A DNA stretch of 64,000 bases from Curtobacterium sp. BH-2-1-1. GTDB taxonomy: Bacteria; Actinomycetota; Actinomycetes; Actinomycetales; Microbacteriaceae. Under the pieces are notes generated by a model. That model saw only the letters and a program-made list of their open reading frames with translations. It was not told where the DNA came from and made no database searches. Every line of letters begins with the position of its first letter. The stretch's first letter is position 1. A program made the translations under genes and the position numbers. The stretch spans positions 62,001 to 126,000 of the forward strand of contig NZ_CP017580.1 in assembly GCF_001806325.1 (NCBI RefSeq), given 5' to 3'. Positions 1-6,859 of the stretch are shown piece by piece.

Positions 1-244
1 CCCCGCGCACGTACTGCGCGTGCCCCGAGGTGTCGCCCTTGCGCCAGTACTCGTTCCGGGACCGCGACCAGAAGGTCACCCGTCCCTCGGTCAGGGTGCG
101 GCGCAGGGCTTCTCGGTCCATGTAGCCGAGCATGAGGACGTCCTTCGACGACTCCTCTTGCACGATGGCGGGGAGCAGCCCGTCCGCACCGAACCGCGCG
201 CGGTCGAGGACCGCGTCCGTGCTGGTGCTGGTGCTGTCGGTCAT
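1..244 (-). CDS. hisI: Phosphoribosyl-AMP cyclohydrolase, 3' part cut by window edge
   Basis: Third step of histidine synthesis: opens the adenine ring of phosphoribosyl-AMP, in the cytoplasm. The first 81 residues are visible; the protein continues beyond base 1. The segment [17 protein letters not shown] (residues 61-77) is the family signature, with the metal and substrate pocket expected after it in the missing part. The ATG at 244 has an AGGAG Shine-Dalgarno about 4 nt upstream. It follows hisF by 25 nt on the same strand, as last visible gene of rpe-hisE-hisG-hisF-hisI. The Ser/Thr/Asp-rich N-terminus (residues 2-10) is typical padding. Confidence 0.95.
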   Translation of the reverse strand, partial: MTDSTSTSTDAVLDRARFGADGLLPAIVQEESSKDVLMLGYMDREALRRTLTEGRVTFWSRSRNEYWRKGDTSGHAQYVRG

Positions 245-269
245 GAGACTCCTAGCCTACGGCGGCGGG

Positions 270-1076
270 TCAGCGGACGGCGTGCCCGGTCGCGCGCAGC
301 GCGGCCTTCACGTCACCGATGGTCATCTCGCCGCGGTGGAAGACGCTGGCGGCGAGGACGGCATCCGCGCCCGCCTCGATCGCGGGGGCGAAGTGCTCGA
401 GCCGACCCGCGCCTCCCGAGGCGATGACCGGGACCGACGCGACCGCGCGCACCGCTGCCACGAGCTCGACGTCGAACCCGTTCTTCGTGCCGTCCGCGTC
501 GATCGAGTTGACGAGGAGCTCCCCCGCGCCGCGCTCGACGGCCTCGCGCGCCCAGGCGAGCGCGTCGAGGTCGGACTCGGTCCGACCGCCGTGGGTCGTC
601 ACGACGAAGCCCGACGGCATCCGGTCGGACCGCTTGATGTCCAGGGAAAGCACGACGGCCTGCGCGCCGAACCGGTCCGCGATCTCGCCGACGAGGTCCG
701 GACGCGCGATCGCGGCGCTGTTCACGCCGATCTTGTCCGCACCGCACTGCTGCAGTCGCGACACGTCGTCGACGCTCCGGACGCCGCCTCCGACCGTGAG
801 CGGGATGAACACCTGCTCGGCCGTGCGCGTCACCGTGTCGTACATCGTCGCGCGGTTCTCGACCGTGGCACCCACGTCGAGGAAGGTCAGCTCGTCCGCG
901 CCCTGCTCGTAGTAGCGCGCGGCGAGCTCGACCGGGTCACCGGCGTCCTGCAAGTCCAGGAAGTTGACGCCCTTGACGACCCGGCCGCCCTTGACGTCCA
1001 GGCAGGGGATGACCCGGACGGCGACCCCGCCCGCGCGTGCCGGCGGCACGGCACCGGAGCCGGTCACCCCGGTCAC
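270..1076 (-). CDS. hisF: Imidazole glycerol phosphate synthase, cyclase subunit HisF
   Basis: Cyclase subunit of IGP synthase; uses ammonia from HisH to turn PRFAR into IGP and AICAR. It is a (beta/alpha)8 barrel with the two catalytic aspartates at D27 (PCLDVKGG) and D146 (SLDIKR), 119 residues apart as in the family, and phosphate loops around GGGVRS and ASGGAGRL. At 268 residues it is about 12 longer than usual because the GTG at 1076 lies upstream of the conserved RVIPCLDV. This GTG overlaps the hisG stop (GTGA), supporting translational coupling. An inner GTG at 1049 would give a more typical length. hisH is not in this window. Confidence 0.95.
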   Translation of the reverse strand: MTGVTGSGAVPPARAGGVAVRVIPCLDVKGGRVVKGVNFLDLQDAGDPVELAARYYEQGADELTFLDVGATVENRATMYDTVTRTAEQVFIPLTVGGGVRSVDDVSRLQQCGADKIGVNSAAIARPDLVGEIADRFGAQAVVLSLDIKRSDRMPSGFVVTTHGGRTESDLDALAWAREAVERGAGELLVNSIDADGTKNGFDVELVAAVRAVASVPVIASGGAGRLEHFAPAIEAGADAVLAASVFHRGEMTIGDVKAALRATGHAVR

Positions 1077-1912
1077 AGTCGTGCGGCGTGGATCGGGCTG
1101 ACGAGGATGGCGCGCGCGCCGAGGTCGTACAGCGCGTCCATGATGAGGTTCGCGTCGTCGCGCGGGATCATCACGCGGACGGCCGACCAGTCACGACCGT
1201 GGAGCGGCGAGACCGTCGGCGACTCGATGCCCGACGCGACGGCGGTCGCCTGTTCGAGGAGCCCGGTGGGGATGTCGTAGTCGAGCATCACGTAGCCGCG
1301 CGCGACGAGCACGCCCTGCAGTCGGCGCCGCAGGACGTCGATGCCGGGAATCGTCTCGTCGGTGGAGATGAGGAGCGCGGTCGACTCGAGGATGACCGGC
1401 CCGAAGATCTCGAGGCCAGCGGCCCGGAGCGTGCTGCCCGTCGAGACCACGTCGGCCACGGCGTCGGCGACTCCGAGGCGCACGGCGCTCTCGACCGCGC
1501 CGTCGAGCTTCACGAGCGTCGCGGTGACGCCGTGCTTCGCGAGGAACTCCCCCACGAGCCCGGGGTAGCTCGTGGCCACCCGCACACCGTCGAGGTCCTG
1601 CAGCGTGCTGAACCGGCCGGGCGTACCGGCGAACCGGAACGTCGAGTCGGCAAACCCGAGCGCGTCGACCTCGTGCGCAGCGGAGCCGGAGTCGAGCAGC
1701 AGGTCGCGGCCGGTGATGCCGACGTCGAGCGCGCCGGAACCGACGTACGTGGCGATGTCGCGGGGGCGGAGGAAGAAGAACTCGACGCCGTTGCGTTCGT
1801 CGAGCAGGTGGAGGGCCTTCGGGTCGCGGCGGCCGGCGTACCCGGCCTCGCGCAGCATGTCGGACGCGGTCTCGGACAGGGAGCCCTTGTTGGGCACGGC
1901 GATGCGGAGCAT
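1073..1912 (-). CDS. hisG: ATP phosphoribosyltransferase, long form
   Basis: Committed first step of histidine synthesis (ATP + PRPP to phosphoribosyl-ATP). With 279 residues it is the long, histidine-feedback-inhibited type with a C-terminal regulatory ACT-like domain (from about residue 205), so no separate HisZ is needed. Visible marks are the start [12 protein letters not shown], the substrate loop near [19 protein letters not shown] and the PRPP loop around [14 protein letters not shown]. It lies 44 nt after hisE and overlaps hisF by 4 nt. There is no strong Shine-Dalgarno before the ATG. Confidence 0.96.
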   Translation of the reverse strand: MLRIAVPNKGSLSETASDMLREAGYAGRRDPKALHLLDERNGVEFFFLRPRDIATYVGSGALDVGITGRDLLLDSGSAAHEVDALGFADSTFRFAGTPGRFSTLQDLDGVRVATSYPGLVGEFLAKHGVTATLVKLDGAVESAVRLGVADAVADVVSTGSTLRAAGLEIFGPVILESTALLISTDETIPGIDVLRRRLQGVLVARGYVMLDYDIPTGLLEQATAVASGIESPTVSPLHGRDWSAVRVMIPRDDANLIMDALYDLGARAILVSPIHAARL

Positions 1913-1956
1913 CAGGGGTCTGCTTTCTGGTGGAGGGTCGGCGGCTGATCAGCGGA

Positions 1957-2220
1957 TCAGAGATGTCGCCAGACGTCCGCCGGGGTGAGCCCCTTCGCCA
2001 CCATGAGCACCTGCAGGTGGTACACGAGCTGCGAGATCTCCTCTGAGGTGCGCTCGTCGCCCTCGTACTCGGCCGCCATCCAGACCTCGGCCGCTTCTTC
2101 CACGATCTTCTTGCCGATCTGGTGCACGCCGGCGTCCAGTTCGGCGACGGTGCCGGAGCCCTCGGGGCGCGTGCGCGCCTTCTCGGTGAGCTCCTGGAAC
2201 AGGTCGTCGAACGTCTTCAC
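1957..2220 (-). CDS. hisE: Phosphoribosyl-ATP pyrophosphohydrolase
   Basis: Second histidine step: hydrolyses phosphoribosyl-ATP to phosphoribosyl-AMP. An 87-residue all-alpha MazG-like protein with the metal-binding acid cluster [21 protein letters not shown] start it at the GTG at 2220 ([12 protein letters not shown]), where family members begin. The frame stays open to a GTG at 2325 that overlaps the rpe stop as GTGA (122 residues), but that extension is low-complexity and contains a copy of the dispersed GGAGGC(A/G)CGG element (2261-2285), so it is probably untranslated. Separate from HisI, as usual in actinobacteria. Confidence 0.88.
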   Translation of the reverse strand: MKTFDDLFQELTEKARTRPEGSGTVAELDAGVHQIGKKIVEEAAEVWMAAEYEGDERTSEEISQLVYHLQVLMVAKGLTPADVWRHL

Positions 2221-2260
2221 GCGCACCAGGCTACCGTCCCCCGCCGACACGGCCGACGTA

Positions 2261-2285
2261 CCGTCCGGACGGGAGGCGCGGCTCG
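2261..2285. repeat. Dispersed GGAGGC(A/G)CGG element
   Basis: Contains the perfect palindrome CCGTCCGGACGG (2261-2272) running into GGGAGGCGCGGCTCG. The same core recurs at gene borders elsewhere in this window (near 12932, 29206, 40114, 51629, 53508, 58277, 58331). Here it lies between rpe and hisE. Confidence 0.5.
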
Positions 2286-2321
2286 TGTCCGTCACGCCCG
2301 TCACCTCGGGTACCGGTCCGG

Positions 2322-2981
2322 TCACGAGCGTGCTGCCGCGGCCGCCTCGCGCAGGTCCGCGATGCGCGCGGCCGGCTCGCCGCCGTAGACCGCGGAGCCC
2401 GCCACGAGGGTGTCGGCACCGCTGCGGACCGCCTCGGGCACCGTGTCGACCGCGATCCCGCCGTCGACCTCGAGCCAGACGTCGAGCCCCGAGGCGTCGA
2501 CCGCCGCACGGGCGTCGGCGAGCTTCGGCATCACCGAGTGCATGAACGCCTGGCCGCCGAACCCGGGCTCGACCGTCATGAGCAGGATCATGTCGTAGGC
2601 GTCGAGGTGGTGGAGCACCTGGGTGATCGGGGTGCCGGGCTTCACCGCGACGGCTGCCCGGGCGCCGTTCGAGCGGATCGCCGCGGCGGTCGCCACCGGG
2701 TCGTCGGCGGCCTCGAAGTGGAAGGTCACGCTCGACGCACCGGTCTCGGCGTACTTCGGCGCCTCGGTGTCGGCGTTCGTGATCATGAGGTGGACGTCGA
2801 GCGGCACCGGGGAGACCTCCTGCAGGCGCTGCACGATCGGCAGGCCCAGCGTGAGGTTCGGCACGAAGTGGTTGTCCATCACGTCGACGTGCACCAGGTC
2901 GGCGGTCTCGATGCGGTGGAGCTCGCGTTCGAGGTTCGCGAAGTCGGCGGACAGGATGCTCGGCGAGATGCGGATCGTCAC
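2322..2981 (-). CDS. rpe: Ribulose-phosphate 3-epimerase
   Basis: Interconverts ribulose-5-phosphate and xylulose-5-phosphate in the pentose phosphate pathway; a metal-dependent TIM barrel of 219 residues, the usual length. Visible motifs: [12 protein letters not shown] at the N-terminus, [18 protein letters not shown] with metal and catalytic residues, [20 protein letters not shown], and LEVDGGI with the second catalytic Asp. The start is GTG 2981. There is no Shine-Dalgarno; a TAGGCT box ends 6 nt upstream, so the transcript is probably leaderless and heads the rpe-his unit. Placement of rpe after fmt/rsmB is conserved in actinobacteria. Confidence 0.96.
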   Translation of the reverse strand: MTIRISPSILSADFANLERELHRIETADLVHVDVMDNHFVPNLTLGLPIVQRLQEVSPVPLDVHLMITNADTEAPKYAETGASSVTFHFEAADDPVATAAAIRSNGARAAVAVKPGTPITQVLHHLDAYDMILLMTVEPGFGGQAFMHSVMPKLADARAAVDASGLDVWLEVDGGIAVDTVPEAVRSGADTLVAGSAVYGGEPAARIADLREAAAAARS

Positions 2982-2987
2982 CCGTCG

Positions 2988-2993
2988 AGCCTA
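2988..2993 (-). promoter_or_regulatory. -10 box of rpe-his operon, leaderless
   Basis: TAGGCT on the minus strand, 6 nt before the rpe GTG (2981). No Shine-Dalgarno between. No convincing -35 is seen. Confidence 0.6.
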
Positions 2994-3028
2994 CCGGGGT
3001 GCGTCCGTCAGCCCGCTCCGCACCGGCC

Positions 3029-3631
3029 TCAGCTCGCGCCGACCGCGCGGGAGCCGAGGTCGGAGCGGAGCATCGTCTCCAGCGCGGCGTCCACCAGCCG
3101 CTCCCCCTCGGCGCGATCGATCCGACGCGAGATCACGAGCGCGGCGATCCCCTGCATGGTGGCGGCGAACAGGAGCTTGAACAGGTGCCGGGCGTCGCCG
3201 TCGCCGCCGTCCGCCAGCGCGCTCCCCATCGCGCCGTCGAGCACAGCGAACAGCGACGAGGCGGCAGCCTGCACCGACTCGGCCCGGGTGGTCGTCTTCG
3301 CCTGGAACATCAGGTCCATCAGCGCGGCGTCGTCGATCGCGAAGTCGACGTACGCGAGGGCGACCCGGCGGAAGCGGTCGTCCAGGTCACCGGCCCCGGC
3401 CAGCGCTCGGCGCACCGCGGCGGCCAGCCGGTCGAAGCCGAGCTCGGCCACGGCGTCGAGGAGCGCCTGGCGATCGACGAAGTGGCTCCGCGGCGCTCCG
3501 TGGCTCACACCGGCACGGCGCGCGAGGTCACGCAGGGACAGCCCGTCGACACCGTCCTCACGCAGGACCGTCACGGCCTCGTCGAGCAGGACGGCGCGGA
3601 GGTTCCCGTGGTGGAAGGGACGATCCGGCAT
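3029..3631 (-). CDS. TetR/AcrR-family transcriptional regulator
   Basis: A 200-residue repressor-type protein. The N-terminal helix-turn-helix covers about residues 10-55 ([15 protein letters not shown], then [25 protein letters not shown]); the FHHGNLR start and the C-terminal helical domain resemble the TetR subgroup with a WHG-type ligand domain. It is divergent from the NAD(P)-binding gene at 3694, with 62 bp between the starts. That gap holds two 13-15 bp palindromes overlapping both -10 boxes, so it most likely represses itself and its neighbour. The ligand is unknown; an electrophile or lipid-like effector is only a guess from subgroup habits. Confidence 0.9.
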   Translation of the reverse strand: MPDRPFHHGNLRAVLLDEAVTVLREDGVDGLSLRDLARRAGVSHGAPRSHFVDRQALLDAVAELGFDRLAAAVRRALAGAGDLDDRFRRVALAYVDFAIDDAALMDLMFQAKTTTRAESVQAAASSLFAVLDGAMGSALADGGDGDARHLFKLLFAATMQGIAALVISRRIDRAEGERLVDAALETMLRSDLGSRAVGAS

Positions 3632-3637
3632 GGCTCC

Positions 3638-3643
3638 ACCCTA
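3638..3643 (-). promoter_or_regulatory. -10 box of tetR, leaderless
   Basis: TAGGGT on the minus strand ends 6 nt before the tetR ATG (3631); the first operator palindrome lies about 10 bp upstream of it. Confidence 0.55.
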
Positions 3644-3652
3644 CCCCGCGAC

Positions 3653-3684
3653 TAGGCATTGCCTATTTTCTAGTCAGTGCCTAG
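3653..3684. promoter_or_regulatory. Paired TetR operators between tetR and SDR gene
   Basis: Site 1 at 3653-3665 is TAGGCA-T-TGCCTA, a perfect 6-bp inverted repeat. Site 2 at 3670-3684 is CTAGTCA-G-TGCCTAG, the same consensus with one mismatched pair. Centres (3659, 3677) are 18 bp apart. Site 1 covers a possible -35 (TTGCCT, 3659-3664) and site 2 runs into the -10 (TAGATT) of the plus-strand gene, so occupancy should block that promoter. Typical geometry for two TetR dimers. Confidence 0.75.
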
Positions 3685-3687
3685 ATT
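3682..3687 (+). promoter_or_regulatory. -10 box of NAD(P)-binding gene, leaderless
   Basis: TAGATT ends 6 nt before the ATG at 3694. A TTGCCT -35 candidate at 3659-3664 has an ideal 17-bp spacer. This is the best complete promoter in the window. Confidence 0.7.
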
Positions 3688-3693
3688 GGGACC

Positions 3694-4347
3694 ATGACAT
3701 CGCAACAGCACCTGCTCGTCTTCGGCGCGACGGGCCAGACCGGCCAGCACTTCACGCAGTTCGCCCTCGACGCCGGACACCGGGTGCGCGCCGTCGCCCG
3801 CACGCCGGCCAAGCTCACGATCCAGCACGACGACCTCGAGGTCGTACCGGGCTCCGTCCCCGACGACCTCGACCTCCACGCACTGCTGGACGGTGTGACC
3901 GCCGTCGTCGTGATGCTCGGGGACGTCGACGCGCAGCGTGACCGTCTGGTCAACACGCCCTTCGTCCGGGCGCTCGTGCCGGCGATGCGTCGGAGCGGTG
4001 CCACCCGCCTGCTCTACCAGGCGGGCGGGTTGAGCGCGCCTCCCGGCCGGCGGCTCGCACCGGTGCTGCGGCTCGTGCGGGCGACGCTCGCCCGCGCGTA
4101 CCGCGGTCAGCATGCCGACAACGAGGCGGTGATGCGCTACCTCGACGCCGAGGCGCGGGACATCGCCTGGACGGTGCACCGGGCCGGCATCGGCTCGGAC
4201 GGCCCCGCGAAGGGCGAGCTCCGCCGCTCGGCGCGGTGGATCAGCATCGCGACCTTCCGCGACTGCGCCGCGTACAACCTGCGGGCGCTGTTCGACGAGG
4301 ACGCCGTGCACACCTGCGACGGGAGCGCGTACCGCCGGTCACGCTGA
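3694..4347 (+). CDS. NAD(P)-binding protein, atypical SDR (NmrA/SDR_a5-like)
   Basis: A 217-residue single-domain Rossmann protein. The nucleotide loop GATGQTGQ lies at residues 10-17 (LLVFGATGQTGQHF); AVARTPAKL resembles the NADP-phosphate-binding turn, and DGVTAVVVMLGD the fourth-strand region. A YQAGG sequence stands where the classical YxxxK would be, so the catalytic set is incomplete, as in many SDR_a5/NmrA-like proteins acting as redox sensors or quinone reductases. Divergently transcribed from, and probably repressed by, the adjacent TetR protein. The substrate cannot be told from sequence. Ends 28 bp from the convergent rsmB. Confidence 0.85.
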   Translation: MTSQQHLLVFGATGQTGQHFTQFALDAGHRVRAVARTPAKLTIQHDDLEVVPGSVPDDLDLHALLDGVTAVVVMLGDVDAQRDRLVNTPFVRALVPAMRRSGATRLLYQAGGLSAPPGRRLAPVLRLVRATLARAYRGQHADNEAVMRYLDAEARDIAWTVHRAGIGSDGPAKGELRRSARWISIATFRDCAAYNLRALFDEDAVHTCDGSAYRRSR

Positions 4348-4375
4348 GCCGGCGGCCTGCTGCTGGGCTCTCGTG

Positions 4376-5869
4376 CTACGCGACGCGCCGGAACAGCGCG
4401 ATGAACATCGCGTCCGTCCCGATCCGGTGCGGCCAGAGCTGCACCGTGTTCCCGTCGGCCACCCGAGGGTCCCGCGCGGCCACGGACCGCACGACGGACG
4501 CGGTGTCGAGCTGCTCGAGCTCGCCACCGTGCCGCGCCATCAGGGCGTCGACCTGTCCTCGGGTCTCCGCCAGGTGCGGCGAGCACGTCACGTACGCGAG
4601 GGTCCCGCCCGGTGCGAGCACCCGCACGGCGGCGTCGAGCAGTTCGGCCTGCAGCGCGGCGAGCTCGGGGACGTCCTCGGGCTGCTTGCGCCACCGGGCC
4701 TCCGGACGACGCCGGAGCGCTCCGAGTCCGGTGCACGGCGCGTCGAGCAGGATCCGATCGAACGTCACCCCGGCGCCGTCGCGACCGAAGCGCCGACCGT
4801 CGCCCTCGACCACGGTCACGCCGTCGCCGGAGCCCGCGAGGGCCTTCCCCACGAGTCCGGCACGCGCCGGCACGAGTTCGTTCGCCACGAGGGTCGCCCC
4901 GCCCTGTGCGGCCTCGGCCGCGAGGAGCGCCGCCTTGCCACCGGGCCCGGCGCAGAGGTCGAGCCACCGCTCCCCCGGCCGGATCGCCGACGACCGACTG
5001 AGCGCCAGTGCGGCGAGCTGGGAGCCCTCGTCCTGCACGCGGAGCCGTCCGGCGGTGACGCCCGGCACGCGGGCGGGGTCGCCGGAGATCCCGCGGATGC
5101 CGACGGGCGAGACCGGCAAGTCCGCCTCGGGGTCCGTGAGCGGTTCGGGAGGCGCGACCTGCGTCTCGTCGTCGGCGTCCGTCTCGTGTTCGGTCGCGGT
5201 CGCGGCGTGGGCCCGCGCAGCGGCGACGTCCTCGTCGGTGGCCAGCCCGGGCAGCGCGGCGAGCTGCACCCGGGGCGCGGCGTTGTCGGCCGCCAGGAGC
5301 GCGGCGAGCTCGTCCCGCGAGCGTTCGGCAGCGAGGGCGTCCCGCAGCGCGGACACCACCCACGTGGGGTGCGACCACCGGGTGGCGAGCAGTGCGTCCC
5401 CACCACGGCCCGCGGTGATGAGCGCGTCCCACTCGTCGTCGGTGCGTGCGGCGACCTTGCGCAGCACGGCGTTGACGAAGCCGGTGGCGCGGCGGGCACC
5501 GACCTCGCGGGCGAGCTCGACCGTGGCGTCGACGGCGGCGTGCGTCGGGGTGCGCATCCCGAGCAGCTGGTGGGCGCCGAGCCGGAGGACGTCGAGCACG
5601 TCGGACTCGACGTTGTCGATGCGACGGCCGGAGGCGAGGGCGATGATCGCGTCGTACCGGCCGAGCATCCGGATCGACCCGTAGGTCAGCTCGGTGGCGA
5701 ACCCGGCGTCGCGCGCGGAGAGCCCGGCGCGGCGGATCCGGGTCGGGAGCAGGAGGTTGGCGTAGGCGTCGTCGACCTGCACCGCCCGCAGCACGTCGAA
5801 GGCGACACGGCGGGCACTCGTCTGCCGCGGTCCGTGGTGCCGGCGCTGCCCGGTGCTCGCGGCGCTCAC
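4376..5869 (-). CDS. rsmB: 16S rRNA (cytosine-967-C5)-methyltransferase RsmB
   Basis: Methylates C967 of 16S rRNA with S-adenosylmethionine. N-terminal NusB-like RNA-binding domain (about residues 15-150: ARRVAFDVLRAVQVDDAYANLL, GFVNAVLRKVA) followed by a C-terminal Rossmann methyltransferase. SAM loop LDLCAGPGGKAALLAA; the two catalytic cysteines are in DAPCTGLGALRRRPEARW and AYVTCSPHLAET. An acidic/Thr-rich linker (about residues 215-240) separates the domains. At 497 residues it is longer than E. coli RsmB (429). Its GTG overlaps the fmt stop (GTGA), so the two are translationally coupled. Confidence 0.95.
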   Translation of the reverse strand: MSAASTGQRRHHGPRQTSARRVAFDVLRAVQVDDAYANLLLPTRIRRAGLSARDAGFATELTYGSIRMLGRYDAIIALASGRRIDNVESDVLDVLRLGAHQLLGMRTPTHAAVDATVELAREVGARRATGFVNAVLRKVAARTDDEWDALITAGRGGDALLATRWSHPTWVVSALRDALAAERSRDELAALLAADNAAPRVQLAALPGLATDEDVAAARAHAATATEHETDADDETQVAPPEPLTDPEADLPVSPVGIRGISGDPARVPGVTAGRLRVQDEGSQLAALALSRSSAIRPGERWLDLCAGPGGKAALLAAEAAQGGATLVANELVPARAGLVGKALAGSGDGVTVVEGDGRRFGRDGAGVTFDRILLDAPCTGLGALRRRPEARWRKQPEDVPELAALQAELLDAAVRVLAPGGTLAYVTCSPHLAETRGQVDALMARHGGELEQLDTASVVRSVAARDPRVADGNTVQLWPHRIGTDAMFIALFRRVA

Positions 5870-6801
5870 GCCAGGACCTTCCCGTCGAGGGAGCCGAGGC
5901 CCCGGGCCCAGGCGGCGGCGTCCATCGCCTTCTTGCCGGCGGGCTGCACCTCGGTGAGCACGAGCGGGTCGTCGGCGGTTCCGACGAGCAGCCGACCGCC
6001 CTGGACGCTGAGCGCACCGGGGGCGAGCGACGGGGCGGGGTCTGCTGCGCCTCCTGGCAGTCGGGTGCTGCGGAGCAGCTTGACGCGGGTCTCGCCGAGG
6101 TGGGCGTACGCGCCGGGCTCGGGCGTGACGCCGCGCAGGCGTGCGTGCACGACGGTGGCCGGTGCGGCGAAGTCGATGCGACCGTCGTCGATGGTCAGCT
6201 TCGGGGCGAGGGTGGGCTCGCCGGTCTGCTCCACGGCGACCGCGGTGCCCGCGGCGATGTCGTCGACGACGCGGACGACGGTCTCGGCGCCGGTCTCGGC
6301 CATCGCGGCGAGGACCTCGCCGGAGGTCGCCTCGGAGTCGATGTCGAACGGGTCGCTCGCGTAGACCGGACCGGCGTCGAGCGCCTCGACGAGCTGGAAC
6401 ACCGTCGCGGCGGTGCGGGTGTCGCCGGCCATCACCGCGCGCTGGACGGGGGCGGCGCCGCGGTACTGCGGCAGGTCCGAGAAGTGCAGGTTCACCCAGC
6501 CGAGCCGCGGGGCGTCGAGCGCCGGGCGTCGGAGCAGGGCGCCGTACGCGACGATGACGCCGAGGTCGACCCCGAGGTCGGCGATGCGGGCGGTGACCTC
6601 GTCGTCGACCCGGGACGCCTCGATCACCGGGAGGCCGAGCTCCTGTGCGACCTGGGCGACGGGGGTCGGGGTGAGGACGCGCTTCCGGCCCTGCGGGGTC
6701 GCCGGACGGGTGAGCACCGCGGCGATCTCGTGCTCGGACGCCGCGAGGCGGCGGAGGGTGGGGACGGCCGCAGCGGGGCTGCCGGCGACGACGAGACGCA
6801 T
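5866..6801 (-). CDS. fmt: Methionyl-tRNA formyltransferase
   Basis: Formylates initiator Met-tRNA using 10-formyl-THF. 311 residues, normal length. N-terminal catalytic domain begins MRLVVAGSPAAAVPTLR; the formyl-transfer signature is in GWVNLHFSDLPQYRGAAPVQ (Asn-His-Ser pattern) with SEATSGEVL further on; C-terminal OB-like tRNA-binding domain from about residue 205. The open frame continues far upstream, but the ATG at 6801 has a GGGAGGA Shine-Dalgarno 8 nt upstream and starts at the family N-terminus. Overlaps rsmB by 4 nt. In many actinobacteria fmt follows priA closely; here four other genes lie between. Confidence 0.96.
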   Translation of the reverse strand: MRLVVAGSPAAAVPTLRRLAASEHEIAAVLTRPATPQGRKRVLTPTPVAQVAQELGLPVIEASRVDDEVTARIADLGVDLGVIVAYGALLRRPALDAPRLGWVNLHFSDLPQYRGAAPVQRAVMAGDTRTAATVFQLVEALDAGPVYASDPFDIDSEATSGEVLAAMAETGAETVVRVVDDIAAGTAVAVEQTGEPTLAPKLTIDDGRIDFAAPATVVHARLRGVTPEPGAYAHLGETRVKLLRSTRLPGGAADPAPSLAPGALSVQGGRLLVGTADDPLVLTEVQPAGKKAMDAAAWARGLGSLDGKVLA

Positions 6802-6859
6802 GGGTTCGATCCTCCCATGTTCCCCACGTGCTCCGCGTCCGACGGCAGCTCCGATCGTG

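Noticed and set aside
2221..2325. Longer HisE start overlapping rpe
   Set aside because: Low-complexity and contains a dispersed repeat element; family starts at VKTFDDLF. The GTGA overlap leaves some doubt.
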